A DNA stretch of 64,000 bases from positions 124,001-188,000 of the forward strand of contig CANNEE010000002.1 of assembly GCA_947503555.1 (NCBI GenBank), in the 5' to 3' direction. The translations under genes were made by a program, and so were the position numbers. The notes beneath the pieces were generated by a model. It did no database searches, was not told the origin of the DNA, and saw nothing but the letters and a program-made list of their open reading frames with translations. Source of the stretch: an uncultured Shewanella sp. (GTDB lineage Bacteria; Pseudomonadota; Gammaproteobacteria; Enterobacterales; Shewanellaceae). This document shows, one piece after another, positions 49,713-57,148 of the stretch (its first letter is position 1; each line of letters begins with the position of its first letter).

Positions 49713-52245
49713 TCTGTCGCACTCGCCAGTGCTTTTTATGGTATTCATCAACCAAAATAAGTACCGATGCGGTGGCGAGCAGAGTTAACCATTGACTTAA
49801 ATCTATGGGGGTTAGCTCAAGGGCTTCTCGTATGCCCGGGGTATACATGGCGCCTATATGTATGCCTTGGGCGATGCAGATCCCCACTAACAAAATGGGA
49901 TTACTAAGCCAAGGGATCGCAAACAGGGAACGGGATTCGCTACGGCTATTAAGTGCATGAATATTTTCAAACAGTACCATCAGCATTAGTGTAAGGTTTC
50001 TCGCTTCCGATTCCCCATAGCCCCATTGTAGAGCGAGGCTAAAGAGGATAAACGCCATGACTCCCATCACGCAGGCATTGATGATAATCCTCTCTAGCAT
50101 TAAGCGATCGAAGATGGGTTCTTTTGGTCGTCTCGGAGGGAGAGAGAACTCATCCCCCTCTGCTGGCTCAAAAGCTAGCGCTACATCTTGAATACCATTG
50201 GTCACTAGGTTCAGCCAGAGGATCTGTAAGGGGTAAAGCGGGATCGGCAGGGCAAATAATACGCTTAGAATAAAGAGCAGTATCTCAGCTGCCCCAGTAC
50301 TGACGAGTAAAAAAATCACCTTGCGAATATTGTTGTAGACAACTCTGCCTTCTATGATGCCTTTGACTATGGAACTGAAGTTATCATCGGTAAGTACGAG
50401 TGCGGCATTTTCTCTGGCGACATCTGTGCCGCGTTTGCCCATGGCAATACCTACATGGGCATGTTTAAGGGCGGGAGCATCATTGACCCCATCACCTGTC
50501 ATAGCGACAAACTCACCTTGGCGGATCAGTGATTGGGTTATCTGCATTTTCTGCTCGGGTTTAACCCTAGCAAATACTCTGTGCTTAGCGATTAGAGCAT
50601 CAAACTTTGCTTCTTCCGATTGCCAAGCATCGGCAAGCAAGTCACCTGTAAGGGCGGGTTTATCACTGCCTTCAAGTTTGAGTTGCTGGGCAAGGGATTG
50701 AGCGGTGACAGGATGATCTCCTGTTATCATGGCCACCTTAATATTGGCTTGCTGGCATTGAGCGACGGCCTCAATGGCGTCCTGCCTTAAGGGATCCCTC
50801 ATGGCAACCAGTCCTAATAGTTCGAGATCTTTAAGTGCCATATTGCCCATGTTTTCACCTTGAGCGACGGCTAATACTCGGTAGCCGTGGCGAGCCATCC
50901 AGTGCATCTGCGCTATCACTTGGTCTTGCAGCTCAGCCGATATTTGGCACATAGGCAGCAGTTGTTCGACAGCGCCTTTGACTGAAATCATCTTGCTATG
51001 CTCGAGCTGATTTAGGCTAGCACAATAGCCTTTTTCTGATTCATAGGGGTAGAGCTTGAGCTGTTTAGGTGGCTGCCAAGGTAAGAGTCCTAGCTTATGA
51101 CCTAACACTAGAAAGGCAAGGTCGACACCATCACCATCGGCCTGAATGCCATCGCTATAGTCTAGATGCGCTTCGTTGGCGAGAACCCCTGCTTGAGTCA
51201 GCTTAATCAGCTTAGCTTCTAGCGGGTAGTGCAATGTATCTGCTTGCCCCTCAGCATGGATCCCTCCCTCTTTGCTTAACCCTTCTCCTTCAATATGGTA
51301 TTTGTGGCCATTGGTTAACCAAACTTGGCCTATGGTCATCTCGTTGACTGTTAGAGTGCCGGTTTTGTCTGAGGCGATAAAGGTGCAAGAGCCAAGTGAC
51401 TCCACTGCAACTAGTTTTCTAACAATCACATTGGATTTAGCCATACGTTTCATACCTATGGCCAGTGCAACTGTGATTGCCGCTGGTAGCCCTTCAGGAA
51501 TGGCCGATACGGCTAATGCCACACCTAATAGGAAGATATGGGCTAGCTCGGCACCCCGTAATAGGCTAAGGGCAAAAATCAGCACTATGATGATCAAAAT
51601 CGCGATTGCGATAACTAAGGTAAAGCGCTCGATTCTGAGTATTAGTGGTGGTGTAGTCGCTTTGCCTTGGGTTACTAGTCCTGCTATTTGACCGATTTCA
51701 GTGCTGGCGCCAGTTGCTATCACTTCGCCTTCCCCGCGGCCATGGGTGACCATAGTGCCCGCATAGGCAAAGTCGCTTTTGCTGATAGAAGCCGACTCTC
51801 CAGTAAGCGCCGATTCATCCACTTGAAATTGATTAACCTGCTTGAGTGAGATATCGGCAGCAATGCGATCTCCCGAGCTTAATAGTACCCAGTCTCCGGG
51901 AACCAGTTGGCTGCTATCGACCGAGGTTGGAGCGCCTTGACGTATCACCCTCGTCTGTTGCGGCACCATGTGGCTAAGAGCATCGGCGGCCTTTTGGGCT
52001 GAGTACTCCTGAATTGCGCCTATTAGTGCGTTAATCAGTAATACGGCAAAGATAAAAATGGCGTTAATAAATTGATTCAGCAGTAGGCAGACGATAGCAG
52101 CTATGAGTAGGACATAGATAAAGGCATTGGCAAACTGTGTCAAAAAGAAGCGGATAAAGCTTATCCGCTTGGCTTTAGGCAAGCGGTTTTCGCCATATTG
52201 GCTTAATCTGGCAGTTGCTTCTTGGTGAGAGAGTCCCTTTGACAC
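49705..52245 (-). CDS. P-type ATPase, P2-like cation pump
   Basis: An 846-residue inner-membrane pump. It has a cation-ATPase N-terminal domain, the actuator TGES motif (LTGESASI near 144-151), PEGLP in the fourth membrane segment, phospho-Asp D293 in DKTGTLT, and the hinge TGDGVNDAPALKHA near 590. The sixth membrane segment reads NLVTNGIQ, where Ca2+ pumps such as SERCA have NLVTDGLP; this Asp-to-Asn change argues against simple Ca2+ transport. The ion may be Na+, K+, H+ or Mn2+. A perfect FNR box lies about 94 bases before the start codon, so anaerobic control is likely. It converges on the universal stress protein gene. Confidence 0.88.
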   Translation of the reverse strand: MSKGLSHQEATARLSQYGENRLPKAKRISFIRFFLTQFANAFIYVLLIAAIVCLLLNQFINAIFIFAVLLINALIGAIQEYSAQKAADALSHMVPQQTRVIRQGAPTSVDSSQLVPGDWVLLSSGDRIAADISLKQVNQFQVDESALTGESASISKSDFAYAGTMVTHGRGEGEVIATGASTEIGQIAGLVTQGKATTPPLILRIERFTLVIAIAILIIIVLIFALSLLRGAELAHIFLLGVALAVSAIPEGLPAAITVALAIGMKRMAKSNVIVRKLVAVESLGSCTFIASDKTGTLTVNEMTIGQVWLTNGHKYHIEGEGLSKEGGIHAEGQADTLHYPLEAKLIKLTQAGVLANEAHLDYSDGIQADGDGVDLAFLVLGHKLGLLPWQPPKQLKLYPYESEKGYCASLNQLEHSKMISVKGAVEQLLPMCQISAELQDQVIAQMHWMARHGYRVLAVAQGENMGNMALKDLELLGLVAMRDPLRQDAIEAVAQCQQANIKVAMITGDHPVTAQSLAQQLKLEGSDKPALTGDLLADAWQSEEAKFDALIAKHRVFARVKPEQKMQITQSLIRQGEFVAMTGDGVNDAPALKHAHVGIAMGKRGTDVARENAALVLTDDNFSSIVKGIIEGRVVYNNIRKVIFLLVSTGAAEILLFILSVLFALPIPLYPLQILWLNLVTNGIQDVALAFEPAEGDEFSLPPRRPKEPIFDRLMLERIIINACVMGVMAFILFSLALQWGYGESEARNLTLMLMVLFENIHALNSRSESRSLFAIPWLSNPILLVGICIAQGIHIGAMYTPGIREALELTPIDLSQWLTLLATASVLILVDEYHKKHWRVRQIR

Positions 52246-52332
52246 AAGCGTGAGTATCCTTAAATAATCAAACGCCTTGCTTATTATTTATAGTCAAAAT
52301 GCCACTAAACGCCTGCCACAAAGGACGATTTA

Positions 52333-52346
52333 TTGATCGGTATCAA
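52333..52346 (-). promoter_or_regulatory. Perfect FNR box upstream of the P-type ATPase gene
   Basis: TTGATCGGTATCAA matches TTGAT-N4-ATCAA at all ten fixed positions, centred about 94 bases before the ATPase start codon at 52245. It could also act on a plus-strand RNA from the same gap. Confidence 0.65.
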
Positions 52347-52848
52347 ATAGGTGAAAATATGCAAAAGTGCTATGCCATTTTTTCATAATGGCATGACCGA
52401 AAATCATGGATAGATCCTAAGATCTTGGGTTTTAAAAAGACCCACAAAATGTGAGCTAATTCAATGAAAACACTAGAGTCTCTCGAGGATCGTTATTGAG
52501 AGTGAATTTATTTTTTGGTTAAAAAATGCGCTAATTGTTTGTTGTATCTATCTATTCTAAATTGGCATACAGTAAATTTAATTTCTTCATTATACCTGTG
52601 TCGATTATCAGGATATCGTGTTAACCATCATCATTGCCTGACCCCATTGATGAAAAGGTTTTGAGCTATTGGGTTATCGCGATACTGAAAAAGGATAGTG
52701 CTGAACGGCATATTTGGTTCGCTAAGTTCCCCAATAGCTATGCAAGGAGTGCTAGCTGGTTCGTCATCATCCCAGCAAAGCCTTGCACCAGTTTATCTTG
52801 GTTGCGTTAAATTGATTAGTTGGCTAGAGGCTATTAGATACCTCATTC

Positions 52849-52880
52849 GCCCCGTGCTTTATATAGCACGGGGCTTTTTT
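52849..52880 (+). terminator. Strong plus-strand terminator with no gene before it
   Basis: GCCCCGTGCT pairs perfectly with AGCACGGGGC around TTATAT and is followed by TTTTTT. On the minus strand no T-run follows, so it does not serve the LysR gene at 52892. Confidence 0.8.
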
Positions 52881-52891
52881 ATGTCTTGAGA

Positions 52892-53788
52892 TTATGGTTC
52901 TGGCTGAGGATATATTTTCCTGCCTAGTTCCAGAAGGGCTTTTGCTGCAGGGGTGAGAGGCAGATTGTTACGCCACATTAGGGCAATATCCCATGTCATT
53001 GCCGGTTGCATCTGCTTATAGGTGAGCTTACTGGGCTCTAGGCGTTGGCAAATGGGCTCTGGCAGCAGGGCGATTCCCATATTGGCTTCGACCATGGCGG
53101 CAAGGAAATCCCATTGGCCACTTCTAAAGGCGATATTGAGCTTGACCTGATCGGCTTTCGTTAATCGGGAGATAAGCTTAGCCAGTGAAAAATCTTCGTT
53201 GTAGATGATAAAGGGGAAAGGCTCGATATCTTTCCATGTCAGGGCTTCTTGGCTGATTAGCTCATGTTGATCCGGTAGACAGGCCAGTAGCGGATAGCGC
53301 ACGAGTAGCTGACTGGAAATCTGCTCTGAGTGAGTCACTGGCAATGCGGTAAAGGCGATATCTAAGGTGTCGTTAAGTAGCGCCTGCTCACAGCCAAAAC
53401 CACCAAATTCCTGCATTTGCACCTCAACCCCAGGATACTTCTCACGAAAAGGGCCAAGCAGGTCGATAATCATGCCGCTCATCATAGGACAGACTCCCAG
53501 CCTAAGTAGACCTGTTTTGAGGCCTGTGAGGTTACTGATATCTTCCTGAAGTCTGTGCCACTGGCCTATCATCTGATGGGCACTGTGTTGAAACAGTACG
53601 CCAGCCTGAGTGAGTTCTACTTTTTGATTGTTACGTATCAGTAATTGCTGACCTAGGTTGTCTTCTAAACGCTGGATCATCTTACTGATAGTCGGTTGGG
53701 TCAGGTATAACTGCTCGGCAGCGCGAGTAAAGTTACCTGTCTCCACTAGAGTCAAAAAGCATTGTAGGGTCTTTATTGGTATATTCAT
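52892..53788 (-). CDS. LysR-type transcriptional regulator
   Basis: A 298-residue LysR protein with a winged helix (about 3-62; AEQLYLTQPTISKMIQRLEDNLG) and a substrate-binding-like effector domain (about 88-290). It is read alone. The nearest neighbours, the P-type ATPase and a DUF5062-like gene, do not tell its target. No operator was identified. The flanks are unusually gene-poor and carry orphan plus-strand terminators. Confidence 0.88.
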   Translation of the reverse strand: MNIPIKTLQCFLTLVETGNFTRAAEQLYLTQPTISKMIQRLEDNLGQQLLIRNNQKVELTQAGVLFQHSAHQMIGQWHRLQEDISNLTGLKTGLLRLGVCPMMSGMIIDLLGPFREKYPGVEVQMQEFGGFGCEQALLNDTLDIAFTALPVTHSEQISSQLLVRYPLLACLPDQHELISQEALTWKDIEPFPFIIYNEDFSLAKLISRLTKADQVKLNIAFRSGQWDFLAAMVEANMGIALLPEPICQRLEPSKLTYKQMQPAMTWDIALMWRNNLPLTPAAKALLELGRKIYPQPEP

Positions 53789-54003
53789 GCGTTTTATGAA
53801 TCCATACTATCGAATAAATTCATTTTACTAATTATATGCCTTAGCTTACCGTGAGAGAGATCCGAGCTGGGCAATTTGTTTGCCGATAGTCTTAAGATTT
53901 TTTCAACTTGATGCTAATTGACCCTAATATCGAGTTGAGTCATCACCATTCTTAGCATAAATAAAGGGCCGAAAGAGCCATAACCTTGTTGTGCCTACAC
54001 TTT

Positions 54004-54032
54004 AAAACGAGCCTTAGTGCTCGTTTTCTTTT
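54004..54032 (+). terminator. Second orphan plus-strand terminator
   Basis: AAAACGAGC pairs perfectly with GCTCGTTTT around CTTAGT, followed by CTTTTC. No plus-strand gene precedes it within 4 kb. Confidence 0.65.
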
Positions 54033-54119
54033 CCCTATGGTGTGAGTTTTTAGTCATTCCAAAATGGCATGGCAAGCATGGAATAAATTCATTTCTAAAG
54101 TGTTAGCCGAAGGAGTATT

Positions 54120-54212
54120 GTGAACTACATCAGATATGAGCGGCAATATGGTAGGTCACATATTGTAATGATTTTGGTTGGTCGTTTAGCTCATTATCAG
54201 ATCTGTTTTTAA
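54120..54212 (+). CDS. Possible 30-residue small protein
   Basis: A GTG-started frame, MNYIRYERQYGRSHIVMILV at the start and ending HYQICF, preceded by GAAGGAG at 5-6 bases. It is followed 70 bases later by a strong terminator. The middle (HIVMILVG) is mildly hydrophobic. I know no homologue. The ribosome site and terminator argue for a real gene; its small size and GTG start argue for caution. Confidence 0.3.
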   Translation: MNYIRYERQYGRSHIVMILVGRLAHYQICF

Positions 54213-54282
54213 AGTTTAGTTGGCTAGACGCTCTTGTTTGACGCTTAAGATGTAAGACGTTCAAACTATGACATCTATTTAT

Positions 54283-54314
54283 GCCCCAGGTGTTTTGCAC
54301 TTGGGGCTTTTTTT
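54283..54314 (+). terminator. Third orphan plus-strand terminator
   Basis: GCCCCAGGTG pairs with CACTTGGGGC (one G-T pair) around TTTTG and is followed by seven Ts. The next gene is on the minus strand, so it ends a plus-strand transcript such as that of the small frame at 54120-54212. Confidence 0.75.
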
Positions 54315-54324
54315 GCTTGCTTGG

Positions 54325-54585
54325 TTATTGCAATAGCTCGTGATCGTCAGGTAGTTGCTTGGCTATCCAAACCACGAGTCTGTGCTTCATGCCGGGGCCA
54401 TCTTCTTTATCATGGGGAAGGGGAGCGATAAGCTTATCCTTAACCAAAAGACGATAAATACATTCGACTTTATCTTTGAGAGAGGTGCCGGGTTCAAATG
54501 AGCTATAACCCCGTTTTACCGCATAGCCTGCACCAATTTCTACGGCCAGTTTAATCAGTTGCGCTTCATGCTTGTGTTTTTTCAC
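54325..54585 (-). CDS. DUF5062-like small protein
   Basis: An 86-residue charged cytoplasmic protein, probably of the DUF5062 family found in Vibrio and Shewanella; function unknown. ECIYRLLVKDKLIAPLPHD near 42-60 and KEDGPGMKHRLVVWIAKQLP near 60-80 are the recognisable segments. It is mostly helical, with no membrane segment. It is read alone, with an open promoter gap upstream and the nap terminator beyond that. Confidence 0.65.
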   Translation of the reverse strand: MKKHKHEAQLIKLAVEIGAGYAVKRGYSSFEPGTSLKDKVECIYRLLVKDKLIAPLPHDKEDGPGMKHRLVVWIAKQLPDDHELLQ

Positions 54586-54773
54586 TGACGAACTCCTTAT
54601 GTTGCATGACCTAGGCAGTCTAGCTGATATTGCCTACGGCAAGCTGTACTATGAGCAAATAGAACATGTCTAATGCGTTGGTATTAAAATAACCTAAATA
54701 GGTGTTATAGCAAATAAAAAGCCACTCAAATGAGTGGCTTTTTCATGGAGTTGTCGTGTTTAGTTGGCTATTA
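54586..54773. other. Gap before the MITE-like element
   Basis: Upstream region of the DUF5062-like gene and the shared hairpin at 54716-54743. Together with the MITE-like element at 54774-55037 it makes a 450-base stretch without a gene. Confidence 0.4.
54716..54743. terminator. Bidirectional terminator, end of the nap operon
   Basis: AAAAAGCCACTC pairs with GAGTGGCTTTTT around AAAT, perfect and with T-runs on both strands. For the minus strand it ends nap transcripts. The MITE-like element now separates it from napB; without that insert it would lie about 30 bases after the stop codon. Confidence 0.8.
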
Positions 54774-55037
54774 GGTCGTGTCGATCTTTCAAGCTTGTTT
54801 TTGCAGCAGTTTACAGCGTGCTTAGACAAGGCAGAGCTTGTGCTGTGTAGTGATTCTACATAAACAGGCGATAACGCAGTAAAAGTGCGCTGTAAATGCT
54901 GCCCTTAGGGCGCGATTCAATGGCATTTTCTCATTGTTGAACGAACATTTACTTAGATTGCTAAGCTTCATTTCGTTCGCCGCGATAAAATACCATTGCC
55001 TGAGCGCAAAAATTAAGCAGCAAAGATCTACACGCCC
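54774..55037. mobile_element. MITE-like element with imperfect terminal inverted repeats and TA target duplication
   Basis: A 264-base element with no gene. Its ends, read inward, are GGTCGTGTCGATCTTT (left) and GGGCGTGTAGATCTTT (right, minus strand), which agree at 14 of 16 positions. TA flanks both ends (54772-54773 and 55038-55039), as for IS630/Tc1-mariner-type insertion. Inside, one hairpin pairs GCAGCAGTTTACAGCG with CGCTGTAAATGCTGC, and a second pairs CAATGGCATTTT with AAAATACCATTG. The right end supplies the last base of the napB stop codon. Confidence 0.65.
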
Positions 55038-55468
55038 TAATTAGTTGAGAATACGTTCTCTACAATAGCTTGCTTGTTGTCAGCTTGAGGTACATGGCAC
55101 TGAGTACAGAAGTAGTTCTGGCCATTAAGCTTACCTTGTGCGTTAACAACGTGAGACTTAGCCACTGGAGTCGCCTTCATCTTCTTGGCTTTATCCCAGC
55201 TGTGACACGTCATACACTTGTTTTTGTTCAGTGAAATTGAGTAGTCCGCTCTATGTGGAATAAGCGGTGGCTGCTCAATATAGTTACGCTCGATTGATTT
55301 ACCGCGCTTAGGGTAAGTCGGCATAGCATCGGCTGGGCGCACATCTGTGATGGCAGAATTACCAGCTAGTGAAGTGACATTTACAGGCTTAGCTGGTTTA
55401 TCAGCTTGTTGGCCTGAGCAAGCGCTTATAGCCAGAAATAATGCGGCTAAGGTGAGTACTTTTTTCAT
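55037..55468 (-). CDS. napB: Periplasmic nitrate reductase electron-transfer subunit (diheme cytochrome c)
   Basis: NapB passes electrons to NapA in the periplasm. The 143-residue protein has two c-heme sites, CMTCH (85-89) and CTQCH (121-125), with H72 and H106 as likely distal ligands. The signal peptide ends LAISAC at 12-17, a good lipobox, so this NapB is probably a lipoprotein anchored at C17, unlike the soluble E. coli form. It is last in napDAGHB and overlaps napH by four bases. Its TAG stop uses the first base of the MITE-like element. Confidence 0.93.
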   Translation of the reverse strand: MKKVLTLAALFLAISACSGQQADKPAKPVNVTSLAGNSAITDVRPADAMPTYPKRGKSIERNYIEQPPLIPHRADYSISLNKNKCMTCHSWDKAKKMKATPVAKSHVVNAQGKLNGQNYFCTQCHVPQADNKQAIVENVFSTN

Positions 55469-56376
55469 TGGTTGTTCTCCGCCTTTTGGGCAATTCGATT
55501 CGACTCTTTATTGGAGAATCGGTTTTGATACTGGAATACGCGTGGAGCACAGACATCGATACATCGACCACATTGGGTGCAATCACTGTCTAGAATGATG
55601 GGCTGTGAGCCTTTAAGTGCAGGTTTAAGTACCTGACGCTCTGGGCACACAGTGAAACAATCCATACAGTTGTTGCAGGCATCAGCATTGACCGCGGTCA
55701 CTTTTATCGGACTGGTTTTACCTATTAACGCAAATAGGGCGCCAGTGGGGCACAGGTGGCTACACCAGGCTCGCTCTGCAATAAAGAGATCGAGCAAGAA
55801 AATAGCCGCTAGAATCCAGAGTCCAGAGCCTGCACTGAACAACAAGGCGCGATAGATAATAGGAACTGGGTTAACCCATTCCCACACCGTATAGCCTGTT
55901 ATTACTGGCAAAATCAGCACAAGAGCAAGCAGGTAGTAGCGCAGGTTATTGGGCATCTCGCTGGCGCGAGGTAGCTTTAATTTACGCCTTAGAAAACTTG
56001 CTGTATCTGTGATGACATTGACTGGACAAACCCAGCTACAAAATACTCGGCCACCAAGTAGCGCATAAAATAATGCAATAATGACGGCGCCAAGTATCAG
56101 TGTCATTTCCGGTAAGTGCCCGGCAAACAACACCTGTAGCGTTGTTAGAGGGTCGCTTAGTGGAATAACACCAAGTAGCTCACTAGACGAGAGGTTTCCT
56201 TTAAGGAGCCAAAGGCCAAACCAAGGACCAATGGCAAATAGGGCCAGCACAGACAGTTGAGATAGACGTCTTAGTAGCAGGAACTTGTGCGCTCCAAACC
56301 AACCGAGTTCATCTATTGAAGCTTGAGCAAAACGCTCTTGGCCATGTGTCTTTGTGCTGTTGATTGTCTTATTCAT
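55465..56376 (-). CDS. napH: Quinol dehydrogenase ferredoxin subunit NapH
   Basis: A 303-residue inner-membrane iron-sulfur protein with about four membrane segments (near 35-57, 88-108, 147-166 and 180-200). Two cytoplasmic CX3CP motifs follow membrane segments (CSWVCPVN near 114 and CSHLCPTG near 209), and two C-terminal 4Fe-4S sites are CNNCMDCFTVCP near 235 and CTQCGRCIDVC near 265. With NapG it forms a quinol-oxidising route. No napC is in the operon, so NapGH or the general CymA must supply NapB. Confidence 0.93.
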   Translation of the reverse strand: MNKTINSTKTHGQERFAQASIDELGWFGAHKFLLLRRLSQLSVLALFAIGPWFGLWLLKGNLSSSELLGVIPLSDPLTTLQVLFAGHLPEMTLILGAVIIALFYALLGGRVFCSWVCPVNVITDTASFLRRKLKLPRASEMPNNLRYYLLALVLILPVITGYTVWEWVNPVPIIYRALLFSAGSGLWILAAIFLLDLFIAERAWCSHLCPTGALFALIGKTSPIKVTAVNADACNNCMDCFTVCPERQVLKPALKGSQPIILDSDCTQCGRCIDVCAPRVFQYQNRFSNKESNRIAQKAENNQ

Positions 56377-57107
56377 ATCGACAGCCCCTTATTTAACATC
56401 TCTAGTGTGGTTTCTTCTGTGTTGATATAAGTATCGTGTGTCGCTGCTTTACCAAGAGCCACTTTAGGCGGCAGCACTTTAATGACGGCTTCTTCCATTA
56501 CACAGGCGCGTTCACATTTACCACAGCCGGTACAGGTATCACTGTTGACTGTTGGTAGAAACATGGCGTGATGACCACTCTTGTGATTGCGCTGTCTTTC
56601 TAGTGTGATGGCATTGTCGATTAACGGACAAACCCGGTAACAGACATCGCATCTTAAGCCTTTAAAGTTAAGACAATTTTTCTCATCGATTAATACTGCA
56701 ATTCCCATCTTCGACTGATCGATATCTTCAAGTGAGTGATCCAGTGCACCGGTCGGGCAGACCTTTACACAGGGAATGTCATCACACATCTCACAGGGAA
56801 CATCTCTTGCAGTAAAGTATGGGGTGCCTGTGGCCGCGCCCTCAAACCAGCGAGCTAACTTGAGTGTGTCATAGGGGCAAGCCTCGACACATAAACCGCA
56901 ACGAACACAGGCCGACAGAAAATCATCTTCCGCTAAAGCGCCAGGAGGACGAATAGCAAAGGGGTCGCGTTGACTGGACTGGGTCGCAGTCGCCGTCAGC
57001 CCCATACCTACCAGCCCCATTACACAGCCAGCTTTCGCTGATGTGGCAAGGAACCTACGACGGTTAGCGTCGGCGGCTTTACTGTTAGGTTTGCTATTGT
57101 TACTCAT
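56373..57107 (-). CDS. napG: Ferredoxin-type protein NapG
   Basis: A 244-residue periplasmic protein exported folded by the Tat system: the twin-arginine motif NRRRFLATS is near 16-24. Four 4Fe-4S clusters are marked by CVRCGLCVEACP near 67, CEMCDDIPCVKVCP near 105, CDVCYRVCP near 152 and CTGCGKCERAC near 191. It works with NapH in electron transfer from quinol to the reductase. It follows napA by 41 bases and overlaps napH by four bases. Confidence 0.94.
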   Translation of the reverse strand: MSNNSKPNSKAADANRRRFLATSAKAGCVMGLVGMGLTATATQSSQRDPFAIRPPGALAEDDFLSACVRCGLCVEACPYDTLKLARWFEGAATGTPYFTARDVPCEMCDDIPCVKVCPTGALDHSLEDIDQSKMGIAVLIDEKNCLNFKGLRCDVCYRVCPLIDNAITLERQRNHKSGHHAMFLPTVNSDTCTGCGKCERACVMEEAVIKVLPPKVALGKAATHDTYINTEETTLEMLNKGLSI

Positions 57108-57148
57108 GGTCGACTCTCTTAGTTACTGTGCAACTCGAGTGTGTAGGC

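Larger units (their letters stand above)
52246..52891. other. Gene-poor region ending in a plus-strand terminator
   Basis: About 650 bases with no gene I can support. It holds the perfect FNR box of the P-type ATPase at 52333-52346 and ends with a strong terminator on the plus strand although both flanking genes are on the minus strand. A plus-strand open frame from 52698 runs straight through the terminator stem and is not credible. The region is a candidate for an untranslated plus-strand RNA. Confidence 0.45.
53789..54324. other. Gene-poor region with two plus-strand terminators
   Basis: About 535 bases upstream of the LysR gene. It contains plus-strand terminators at 54004-54032 and 54283-54314 and a possible 30-codon gene at 54120-54212. 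The flanking genes are both on the minus strand, so the terminators imply short plus-strand transcripts. Confidence 0.45.

Noticed and set aside
52698-52889. 63-codon plus-strand open frame with a GTG start
   Set aside because: It reads straight through a perfect terminator stem and its T-run, and its composition is unlike a protein.
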